Source: Corythucha ciliata
Lineage: Eukaryota > Arthropoda > Insecta > Hemiptera > Tingidae
Reading direction: 5' to 3'
Length of the DNA: 64,000 nucleotides
Assembly: GCA_038030265.1 (NCBI GenBank)
Contig: CM075939.1
Span: 13,497,253-13,561,252, forward strand
Within the stretch, counting starts at the first letter, position 1, and each line of letters opens with the position of its first letter. This document shows, one piece after another, positions 11,488 to 23,300 of the stretch. Position numbers and translations under genes: made by a program. The notes under the pieces are model-generated. The model was not told the DNA's origin. It worked only from the letters and a program-made list of their open reading frames with translations, and did not search any database.

Positions 11488-14386
11488 TCAAAATTTTGGG
11501 TTAGTGAGGGTGATTCTTACGTATTCCAAAGTAGTCCTATCGATTTTTTGATACTCTTTCCCGGAGCGAGGACGGAGTACAGTGACGGCTGAATGATTTT
11601 GCCTAAAAACGATTTTGTTGTCGTTTTTTTTTTTTTAACTGTAAAGTGTGAATCGTTTGATTTCTCTCACCTTTGATTATCGTGATCCGACGAACTGAAA
11701 GACGACATGGACAGCGTTTCAATATAGTCGGACATGTCTGACGCTCCGCTGCTTGAACTGATTGAATCGATATACGGGATGGTCAACGCGCCTGAACTGC
11801 TGGAAATGGATAAATCTGCGAACGAGAGTAATTTTGTGAGTGAGTGATGCGCGGATTTTTTTTTTTGCGGACATTTCAAACCTTTCGAATCTTTTTTCGG
11901 CCGACACAGTGGAACTTCAGCTTCCGCTGACGACGACTTGAAATCGTTCAATTTATCGAAGGAGAACTCGTCGAGGGGTTCGGAAGATTTCGAGCGTCGA
12001 GGAGTGATCAACGGAACTGTTTCGGACGTCTTTTGCCTTACTTTTGACAGTGGTGTGACGATTGTTTCAAATTCTAAGAAACCGGCACCGAAATTTTTCA
12101 GAGACCCTATCGAGAAAACCACGCGATTAAAAAAAATAAATAAAATGAGTCGAAGTGCGTGACGTTCCAAGCCTCTCACCTGTGGAAACACCGGAGTCGT
12201 TCGATGACGACGAGTCGCGGTTTGATTTACAAGGAACACTGGACGGTCGTCGTGACAATTCCATTTCTAAAAGACACCGAACTTGCGACAGTGACGACGG
12301 TTCCAAGGGTTGAGTGGGCTGTGCTGGGAGGGGTCGGTATTTTTTGGGAGTTTCAGACTTTTCACTTGGCAGAGAATCGACGGAGTTTGACTGAGAGTTT
12401 GGGGTGAGCGTGTTGTGCGTTGAGGACGATGCAGTTCTGTAATTGAAATATTGAAAATTAACAAAAGACAACGAACTATAACAAAAAACTCGACTGATTA
12501 CCTCTCAGTAATACACTCCAGAGCGTCCAAAAATCTTCCAGAGTCCATGGAATTTGATCGACGTCTAATTTGAGCCATACGTCTCTGCTCAGGTGTTGCG
12601 TAGGATGACGTCGGTTCGCGTCGTCGAATCGCCGCCACTGGCGAACTGGTCGAAGGTGACGGTCCGAGATCATTCGTCGCAGGTGGAAGCGATTGACAGG
12701 AACAGGAAGACGCTCCAGAGTGACCGGGCTTCATAGGCAGATAGGGAGGAGTCAGTGGTGGCTCGCTTTCAACAGTCGCTACGGGGCCCATCATAAGGTA
12801 ATCCTCATCTTTGAAAAGTGTGGGAGGTTGCTCATCGTCGAGTCTTACTCGAAGATCTTTAACATTCTCGTAATGTTCCAAGGATTGAGCGAAACCTTGA
12901 AAAATGAAAAAAAAAAAAAACTCAGTCTTTTAAATTGCCCCCACCCTATCAAAGTACGCCATCTCACCCATATTCGCGTAATTACGCTCGTTCTCTTTCG
13001 AACTGTCGACAGTCTTACCAGATGGATCATTTTCAACAGCCAGGGACTTTCGTTTAGATTTCTTCATTAAATCTACAGTGGCGTATATTGCACACGGCTC
13101 GATTACCTGCGGGCGCTGGGCGCCGCAAGGGCAGACTAGAATAGGCTGATGCTTACAGCTTCTTTGACACGAACATGCCACGTGACATTTGCATTCAATC
13201 CTTTAAAAAAAAAAAAAATGGGAGGGGGAATCATCGCTTTAATAATCTTTCGCCCAATAAAAGGATGATGAGAGTTTAAAATTACCTTTGTATGGGTTGA
13301 ACGTGAATACAAGACGGCATTGCGCAGTGTCGATGACTGGGGCAAATGGGTCGTGGAGGAGGCGGAACGGCGGCGCAATGGTGATGGTGCTGTAAGTGCT
13401 GCATTTGATGCAAATGAACTGTTTCTTTGATTTTCTTCGGAGTGTCGTACAGTTCACCAACTGAAGCGATCGACGTACGGCTTTGCGGCTGGTCGTCGAC
13501 TACGCCTCCTGGAGTTAATTATTTTTTTATTTATTTTTTTTTGTAATTTCAAAGGATCGTTTTGAGAACGTACCGATTATGGCTCGAGGGGTGTCGTAGT
13601 TTTCGTAAGGGAGCGATGGCTCGGCAATACTCATCGGGCGATGAACTGTGCACACTTTGCTCAGTGTTGGTGACAGTGCTCTGGGTCTGTCATTTTTTCT
13701 TTTGTTAGAACAGAACTCTTTCTCAGAAAACTGTTATTTTACCTGGTGCGATCACCGCTACAACAATGATTAACACTAAGGTCCTGACCACAGGCACCCA
13801 TGCCCCCAGTCGTCGCTTCCATAATCCAAGCTGGATTGAAACCAGTGCCCGGAGTGTTCATAACAGTCAACGACCTGGGCAATTGCGTCGTCGTGGTCCT
13901 GCAATTGACGCAACTCGATCTCGACTCGCCTCCTACTCGCCAAGTAGCGTCACCCGCCGACTGACTGCAGTCTAAATCAGTCACGGACACCGTGTCGCCA
14001 AACTCTGAGCTGTTGTTCGTTTCCGCCGACTCCCAAATGATTCGCTCCGAGGCCTGTCGCGGCTCACTTCCGTCCACGCTGGGGCTCGGCTTTGACGCTC
14101 TGGAAATCCGCCTTCGCGGGCTCTCCAAAACTGAGCTCACTGAAAATTAGTTTTAAAAAATTGGAGGGTACTCCCTGGGGACTAAGTTACTTTACTTTAA
14201 TTTCAACTACCTGACTGATTTCGGCTGACTTGTTTCCGTTTGGTAATAAGTTTGCCCTCAGAAGCTTCCCTGAAGGCTTTCGTAATCTCCTCACCCTGAT
14301 CAGTGACGAGTACGTACAGACCTTCAAGCCGCCCGCAGCCCGAACCACCCTCGAAGCAGAATCTGTTCTCGACAACGCCGTATCTC
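11488..14386 (-). CDS. Dok7: Dok-7-like gene, 3' exon cluster: rest of PTB and tyrosine-motif tail
   Basis: Nine exons with 56-85-bp introns. Numbering from the first residue in the window, PTB residues 128-175 include RRYG and FCFEGGSGC, then a helix ([11 protein letters not shown]). The tail is Ser-rich and carries YENYDTPR (346-353), LYDTP (near 377), a Cys-rich cluster (434-456, C-x-C pairs), IYATVD (470), YANM (505), HYENV (517), YLMM (541), YLPM (560), [11 protein letters not shown] (near 630-640), two runs with ISSSSGA, and the C-terminal [20 protein letters not shown] matches the Crk-binding Y406 site of vertebrate Dok-7; YxxM motifs are typical PI3-kinase p85 sites. The role of the Cys cluster is unknown. 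Confidence 0.87.
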
Positions 14387-17300
14387 CTGAAATTAATTTT
14401 TCCTGTCGTCATTGAAAGGGATCCAAAGGCTCACAGCGCCACTACAAAGACATCATCCTCCAAAGAACAAAACTTTCTTTCAACCCTGGTGAAAGTCAAT
14501 CTGCCAGCCACTTTTAAGAGGCGCTGATGGCTCCATGTGGCGGGGATCGGCTGCATTTATTGTCCATTGAGCTCTGTCAGAGGGACTCATAAAAGCGCGT
14601 TCAGCTCAAATGGATACGCTTTGTTTTTGTAAAATGAATGAATTTAAAAGCTGATAAAACCGCTCATTTTGAGGTTTCCTGACACCCCAGTAGCCCTATT
14701 CGGAATTGTCGTGAATAATGCCGAAAAAGCAGCTCAGCGACGAGGTCTGCGTGCGTCGAGGCCCTTCCTTGGGGATTTCACCGGGGGTGATTCCGTCCCT
14801 TTCATTCGGGGAGAAATTCCTGCGGCCTCTGAGAGAACAGGCCTAAGCAAAATGCGGCCAAGTGCATCAGAATCACAGGGAAAACCCGTTCAACTGATCG
14901 CCTGATCGAAAATCCGATCGCTCAATTGAGTTGGCGATTTTTATTTATTTATTTATCGTGTTTCGATTTGAGCCGGACGCGGATAAATGAGTGCCTCAGA
15001 CAAATATGGTCAATTACGTCACCGACCCGAAGCAAAAATGAGCTTTTCACAATGACGTACTTGACTTGAGCCTTTCTCAATTTTGAATACTTTCAATTTT
15101 ATCCACGAACTAGTGAGTTTCCTCAATTTTAGCCGCGAATAGGAGTTTTCCTCAATTTTTTCTGCAAATTAGCAATATTGTTTGGTTTTTGCTGCGAATT
15201 AGCCATTCTTCTCAATTTGAGGACTAGATTAGCGGTACTTTTCCTTTTTATATTTTATTTTATTTTTTTTTTGTTACAGCGAATTACCACTTACATATTC
15301 CAAAATTGAGAAATAGTGATAAGTGGTGGGGGTGGTGGTGAGCTGCAAATTATCGTTTGTCTAAATTTTAGGCGGGCTAATTAGTGATTTTTCCGAATAT
15401 TAGCCGCAAATTAGTGGATTTTTGAACATTTTGCGCCCCGCATTATCTTTTTTTTTTCATCCGTGGAAGCGATTAGCGATTTTCTCAGTTTTAGCCCCGA
15501 ACTGGCGTACCACAGCCGAAAATTATAATTTTTTCAATTTTAGCAGTGAATTAGATATTTTTCGGCAATTTTCCCGCGAATTAGTGTAAATGTCGCCAAT
15601 TTTAGCAGCGAGGTAGCGTTTTTATTCCGTAAAAGCGACTTTTCATGATCGTGGCTTTCAATTGGCGTTTTCCCTTTTGGGGATGTTTTACCTTTTTAGC
15701 AGTGAATTAACACTTTTTCTCAATTTGAACTGCAACTGGCGGTTTTTATCAAATCAGCCGTGCTAATTAGTGACTTTTCTCAATAATCGCCGCAAATTAG
15801 CAAATTTTTTAAAAATTGGTGCTATGGATTAGCGCTTTTTTCGAGTTTAAAAGCCCAAAGTTGACTTCAGAGTCCACGGATTTGCGTTTTCGTACATTTT
15901 TGTTTAAATTTTAACAGCGTATTAAAATTTCGCTCAGCACTTTATCCGCAAATTAGTGAAGTTCCTAAATTTTTGCTGCGAAATAGCGTTTCTAATCCCG
16001 TGAAAGCGAATTTTCTCAATTTTTTCTGCAAATGATAACGATGTTTTGCCTCTTTTAGCAGCGAATTAGCATTTTTCCTCAATTTGAGCTACAAACTAGC
16101 GTTTTGCGTAATTTTATCCGTGCTGTCCAGTGATTTTTCTCAATAATGGCAGCAAATTAGCAGTTTTTTTAAAAACATTTTTTGTCCACTTTTAGTTATG
16201 GATTAGCGCTTTTTCTCAGTTTTAAGCCCGAAGTTGCCTTCAGAGGCCACGGATTCACATTTTCCTAAATTTTAGCCGTGAATTGGGGTTTCTCTCAATT
16301 TTAGCTACCTACCAGTTGGCTATTTTTTAATTTGTAACCGCAAATTATTGTTTTTTCTAGACTTTATCCGTCAAGTAGGGATTTTACTCAATTTTAGGCC
16401 CAAATTAATTTTGCGATTCTTTCCAATTTCTGCCGCGAATGTCCGAATTTTAGCCGGTAATTATCGCTTTTTTTGTCAATTTCATTCGTGATTTGTCTCA
16501 ATGTTAGCAGCGATTTAATTGAGGGATTTTTTCATCATCATTTCACCTAATTTTAGCTGATAATTAACAATTTTTCTTAATTTCGTGAATTATCGTTTTT
16601 CGCTATTCACTGCGAATCAGCGATTTCTGCTCAATTTTGGTCTGGAAGTTGCATCGAGAAACCACAAATGAACGCTTTTTTGCAGTTTTAGCCACGAATA
16701 TTGGCGCTTTTTCCAAAGTTTTTGCTGCGTACTGGTGGCCCCAAGAGCAGCATATTTAGTGCTCAAGGACCTGAATAAACGTGGGATCGGCGAATTTTCT
16801 CTATTTTCGCCGCGAAGTTACCTCCAGAAGGCGCGATTTCTCACAACTTTAGGCTTCAAATTAGCGCTTTTATCGGCTGAATCGAATATTCATGCCACTT
16901 TCTTAGCTGATCACCCACAACGTTCCATTCTCCAGGGGTCCCCTAGTTGGAGATGTCGAGAAAAAAAAAAAAAATCTCGCAAGCTGGATCCAATGACGGC
17001 CTACATCACAAATAATACTATCTCGCCATAGTAACCACCTCACGTGAGTTTTTCCCGACGGCTCCAGGTCGAAAAGAGCCCAATATCGCTGTCCAACCGC
17101 ATAGCAAAACTCATTTTCACGTACCCACTGGAACCCCTGTGGATTTTTCTTTTTGTTGCTTTGCTGTGATTTGTGACTTTCTTGTAACTTGAAGATTCGC
17201 TGTGGTAGGAGCGTTACTGTGGTCAGAGTAAATTTTAGCCGTGAATTAGACAATTTTCTCAAACTGATCCGCTATTTATCGTTTTTCATCATTTCAGCAG

Positions 17301-20300
17301 CGAGTAATCGCTTCTTGTTCACTTCAGCCGCGAATTGTCTTAATTTTAGCAGTGAATGAACTCTGTATCTACATTTTTGACAGGAATTAGCAGTTTGTCT
17401 CAGTTTTAGCCACGAGTTAACGTTTTCCCCCATTTTAGCATTCTTCTCCACTTCTTTAGTCATTCGGATTAGCGTTTTATCTCCATTTTAGCCAAGAATT
17501 AGCGGATTTTCTCAAATTGATCAGCGAAATAGTTTTTTTTTAAATCCATTTTAGCTGTAAATTATTTCTAAATTTCACCCGCGAATCACCGCTTTTACTC
17601 AATGCCAGCTCTGAATTGAAGGATTTTCACAAAACCTGTGAATTAGCGGGTTTTCACCATTTTAGCATCTCATTAGCTTCTCAATTTTTGCCGTGAATTA
17701 GCCCTATTTTTCATTTTAGCCGTTAATTATTTTTTTTTACAATTCTAGCGGTGGATTATTTGTTACCTAATTTCCTAATTTTAGTGGTGAAACAACCGCA
17801 TTCCTTAATCGTTTAGCTGTAAATTAGCGCATTATCTCAAATTGATTCGTGAATAAGCGTCTTTCTCCATTTTATTAGCTGTTAATAAGAGCTTTTTACT
17901 GCCAACATTCGCCGCGAATTTAAGATTTGTCTCCATTTAACATCAAATCATAATAAGACGTAATGAGACGATACTGGTGGCTCTGGCTTACGGGCTAATG
18001 CAAAAAAAAGCTACGAATGAGCGTTTACATCAATATTAGGCGGGAATTAGCGGTTTGCATCAGTTTTAGCTCACATTAGCGCTTTTACTCCAATTTTTCC
18101 GCAAATCAGAGCTATTTCTCAATTTTAGCCGCGAATTAGCGCTATGAATGAGCGTTTTACTTAAATTTTAAGCTAGACTTTGCAGATTTTCTCGGTTTTA
18201 GCCGCGAATTAGGCGATTTTCTTATTTTTAGCACGGAATTAGCTATTGTTTCACTTTCATCCATGTGAATAAGCGTTTGTCTCAATTTCAGTCCCGTTGT
18301 TGCCTCGAGAAACCACGAAATGGCGTTTTTAAAAATAATAGTTGAGCCTGCTGAGCTATGGACTGCAACTTTTTTTTAATTTTATGGCTGTGAATCAGCG
18401 CTTTTTCGTCTAAAGCCGAGTGTAATGGCACCTTCGGACGTGTCCTATCTCGATCCATTCAAGATTTATGATTTTTTCAAAATTTGAACAAACAAAGCAG
18501 TGGTTGATTTAAAAAATCCCACATTTCTCAGCTTATATCGCACCTGATCCAAACTTTGATGACTGTTTTAGAATCTCCGGAAAATTTCCGTTAGGATAGA
18601 GGCTATGCAATTGCTTAAAAGCATCATCAACTCCTAAGAATCTGGTCTTTTGTCATAGATTCACGAAAACTTCATAATTTGTACGTTTTCCAATCCATTG
18701 CTGTACCCAAACGGTTGTCTTCACAGGATGGGGATGCATCACAATAACGTCCGCATCTTCTAAGCTTTGTTATGGTGTATTCATATTTCATGTTACTAGT
18801 GAGGTTTGTCGCGATAACGTCGCGAGAATGTACAAAAACGGGGGCTTTCTACAGGAGAAGTGACAATTTCTCACGACGTTATCACGATAAACGTCAGAGT
18901 TAACGTAAAATGTGAGTGCACCATAACGAAGCTGAGAAGATGGAAGCGTTATTGTGATGAATCACCAGCCTGTGGAGGAAGCCGCTTAGGTACAGCAATG
19001 TTTTTGAAAACGTACATATTATGGAGTTTTCGTGAATCCATGACTAAAGGTAACATTCTTAGGAGTTGATGATTATTTCAAGCAATGAAATGGCCTTATT
19101 CTAACTCAAATTTTCCTTAGTTTCTGAAACTGTCATCAACTTAATGCATCAGGTGCAATATAAACAGAGAATTCTGGGATTGTAGAACGCAATTACTGTT
19201 TTTTGTTTTGTTAATAAAAAAAAATCGTAAATATTAAGTAGATGGAGACAGGAGACGTCCGAAAGTGGTGTTGTATTCGGCTTTATACGCAGTTTCACCC
19301 ACAATTTTCTGTCACATGAACAAGAATACAGTCTGTATTGTATGTATGGCCTACTAGTTTCTAGGCCATGGGCTAATAGCTAGTTTTGTCAGCGAACCCC
19401 TCTCTCTCGTGTTTCAGCGCTTTCCATATACAGTAGCGGCGGTATAGTGGGGTTCAGGGAGAGCGAATGCTCCTCCAATGGTCTGGTTGGGGGAGCACCG
19501 CTCCCCCTGAATCGCAAAAAAGAATGGGTTATTCACTTTTAAAGTCGCTTCTCTAAAAATGATCGATCCACAACAAATTAAATATAAGAGCTTATACAAC
19601 TTCCTCTTTTTTTCTGGCAGAGTTCCTTCGCACAGGGTGAGGCTAGAGCTAGAGCGACGACAGAGATCAGGATGGGGGGGGGAGGGAGTTATTGCGAATG
19701 GGTCAATAGTGTGAAATTTTGTTTTTGTTGCAACGAAACCCTCCAAATTGCGCTTTTTCGGGTGAGTAGACACGTGACATTGGTTTTAATAAACCAACGC
19801 CACGAAATATTGTTCTTACGTGGAGTCAGACCCGCGAGATTAGTTTTGTGAATGAACCAGCTCGGTGAAATTTCATTTATGAAGAAGCTGGAACCTCAAA
19901 ATTGGACTCTTTGTGCGGGCCAAACCCACGAAATTGTTTTTTTCCATGTCAATCTCTCGGAATAGGTTTTCAACGGGACAACCGTGTGAAATTTGCCAGA
20001 CCCGTGGCACAATGACTGACATTGCCCTTCAAAACGAGAGAAATTGGGTTACCGAATCCGTGAAACTGGAACTTCAAAAGAGCCAAACCCATGGAATTGC
20101 TTCATGAATTCCCCAAAAAGGAGAAATGGCCTGTTTGAACCCCGTGAAAATTGACTTTTTGAGTGGGCCAAACCTACGAAATTGTTTTTCGGACCAACCC
20201 CGCCAAATTTCGCCTTTTAGGGAGTCAAACATGTGAAATTTAATTTTTGTGCATGTTCAAAAACTGCGAAATTGGGTTTTTTGAATGCCAAGTCTACAAT

Positions 20301-23300
20301 ACTACAAAAGATCGTACCCTCGAAATTGGCTTATTGACACAGTCCTGTAAAATTGGCTTTTTGGGTAAGCGAAACCAGCAAAAATTGGTATTGTGAGATC
20401 AATATACACAAAATTTGGGCGTTAAAAGCTTCAAACTCACAAAAATGGACTTTCTAAAGCGCCAAATCCCCGAAATGTGGGTTTGAAGCCAGTGAAAACC
20501 CAAGTTCTAGCCATCGGTGTGAACAAGACCACGAAGAAGAGGAAGGTACTCGGGTATCAACTGTTTCGTCTCCCAGGTGGGCTTTTTGGGTGAGCGAAGC
20601 CCGTAAAATTGGGTTCTGCGATAATCAAATCGGTAAAATTTGGGTTTTGGTAAGGCTATAACCCCGCGAAAATGATTTTTTAAAGTGCCAAAATCGAAAT
20701 TTGGGTTAAAAACAAGTAGTGAAAAAGCATTTCGGGGCCTCTAATGCACCGATCAAGGGGCGAAGAGGACAGAGCGCCTCCGAGCGCACTTTGCATGGGG
20801 CCCTCGAAAACCTTATAGATGAAATAATGGAGTGTTTTAGGTTGATAAGGTGTGAAAGTAGCAATAATATGTACTAGTCAGCAGGCACTCGATTTTTTTT
20901 CACGACCCTTCCTACGGAGGCATATTCAAGTGAAAATCACTACCTAACTCACTTTTAAAATTGAGAAAAGCCGCTATACTTCGTGTCTGAAATTGAGAAA
21001 AAGCGTTCTTTGTTGGGGCAAAATTAAGAAAGACGGTAATTCGCGGCCAAAATTGAGATAAAGCTCAACAATTTGCGGTTGAAAATGAGAAAAAGCGTCA
21101 ATTCGTGGCTGAAATTTGAGAAAAAGCGCTCATACACGAATAAAATTGCAAAAAAAAACGCTGATTCGCGGATGAAATTGAGAACAAACGCTAATTCACG
21201 CCTGAAATTGAGAAAAAGTGCTCTTCGGTAGGTAAAGATGAGAAAAAACGCAAATTCCCGGCTTAAATTGAGATAAAGCGCTGCGATTTGCAGCTGTAAA
21301 AGTTTAGAAAAAGATAAAATTGAGAAAATGCGCCAATTCGATGTATAATTTAATAAAAAGCGTTAATTCGCTACACTAATTCGCGGGGAAACTTCGTAAG
21401 CTTGAATTGAAAGAAAGCGCCATTTCGTGGCTAAAAGTTTATAATAAGTGCTGATTCAATGCTCAAACGAAGAAAATCTATAATTCGCGTCTAAAAATGA
21501 GAAAAGGCGTTAATCAAGGGATGAAATTGAGAAAAGGAGCCAATTTACGGTCAAAACTGAAAAAAGGGCTCATTTTCACATAAGATTGAGAAAGAAAACA
21601 CCAACTGGCAGTTTCCTGAGGCAACTTCGTGACTATAAAATTGAGAAAAATGCGTATAATTTAACTCTACGTAGAAAGTATATTCTTTGTACACTAATGC
21701 TGAATTTCACCACCGGGAGTTTGGTTGGAGTTACCAAACTCCAACATTGTTTACATAAAAAATGTGACCAATTTGTTTCTTTAATTCTGAGTTAACGTAA
21801 CTCAAACCTTAACTCTCAGTGGTGAAATGGGGCCTTCTGTAGAGATTTCCACCCCCGACCACGATAGGAGTAGGCCACTGTTCAGGGCATACTCTTGCTC
21901 CCCCCCCCCCACAGTTTACCGGCTGAATACGCTGTGACCGATATTGTTGATTCGGCTCATCTTGGCGTTATCTAATGACACTGCGCCTTTGGACGACCCC
22001 AGGAAAATTAGCCTACAAACAAGGGAATTTCATGAAGACACAGTAAATTGAGTAAATAATTCGGATTTTTGGGACCGAAAATTGTAATTTTGCACTTGTA
22101 GACATAAATGACTCGAAACGCGATATTTGTTGTTGGTGGGGGGAAGGGGGAGGTTAAAATTTGCACTGCTCAGATTCTTGCTCCCCCAATGCCGTTTGAC
22201 CTCCGCCGCCACTGTCCATATAATCAATATTGATCAATGTGAAGGGTCTTTCGACCTCTTTGATCGTGTTGAAGACAAGGTTAAGCAAAATTACTTTTTA
22301 TTTCTCCTGAAATCAACTAAACTAAAAAATTGGAATTTCTTCTTTTTTCACATGTGTCGTAGAAAAGTAAAAACGACGAGGATGCTTTGCCGCCACACTA
22401 GCCCCCCACGGAGACTGGAAGTCCATGATTCTCGAAGCGAACGTGACGGTCGGAACGAGTCGAAGGAGTGAGGTTGGTCTTTCCGGCTGAATTCAATGAT
22501 GTGACTGAGGGATTGTCGGGCATGACGTATGCTGGTTTGAGCCGGTCTATGCTGACGTTAGTGTTTGTTCCGTTGATGAGTAGGGTGAAAGACTTCGGGG
22601 TTCGTTTCAGAGCAGGGTAGGGTCCAGTGTAGGGTGGTTGAAGAGTTGGACGATGCGTGGCGTTGCTAAGAAAGACATGAGAACATGTGGACAGGTTTTG
22701 GAAACCAAACGGTTTAAACGGTTTTTTGTTTGAGTGGTTCGATGTGGAGGTGGGTTGGAGGGTTTCCATTTGACGACGGAGACGAGTAACGAAGTTGGAT
22801 GGGTCGAGTTCGAGTTGACTGTCCAGTCGAGAGTCTAGCAGATCTCCTGGTAGGCGAAGTGGTTGTCCGTATGTCAATTCTGCAGACGAGGCTTTGAGGT
22901 CTTCCCGAAAAACGCTACGGAGGCCGAGGAGGACGATGGGAAGTGCCTGTAGCCAATTCATCTCGGGATGACACATGAGGGCGGCTTTGAGTTGACGGTG
23001 GAAACGTTCGACTAATCCATTAGCCTGAGGATGATAGCTAGTTGTTCTAAAGCGTATCGTGCCGAGCGTTGATCCGAGAGCGCGGAAAAGTTCGGATTCG
23101 AATTGGCGCCCTTGATCTATGGAAATCCGAAGAGGAGTGTCAAAGCGGGAGATCCAGCAGTTTAAGAGGGCTTCGGCAACGTTGACTGCACACTGCAGTG
23201 GCGCTCTCGAGTGGCCAGACTTCGGGCCAACGAGTGAAGCGGTCGATGATAGTAAGGCAGTAGCGGTAGTGGCCGGCGGGAGGTAGGGGTCCAATGATGT

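Noticed and set aside
14435..14556. ATG-started exon ending at a GTGAGC donor in phase 2 just upstream of 14386
   Set aside because: It fits by phase and gives a PTB-like ending, but has no complete PTB start; the exon at 27603-27453 fits the same phase and restores the full LRRYG PTB, so this is a chance frame in the intron.
14669..14905. 78-codon + frame near the Dok-7-like exons
   Set aside because: Neither strand gives a PTB or PH piece with matching phase; looks like unique intronic DNA.
15060..18406. CRISPR-like array
   Set aside because: Units are contiguous, decayed ~30-mers without spacers of constant length, in a eukaryotic intron.
19414..19773. 119-codon minus frame inside the Dok-7-like intron
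   Set aside because: No recognisable domain, low-complexity edges and transposon-like inverted GC blocks.
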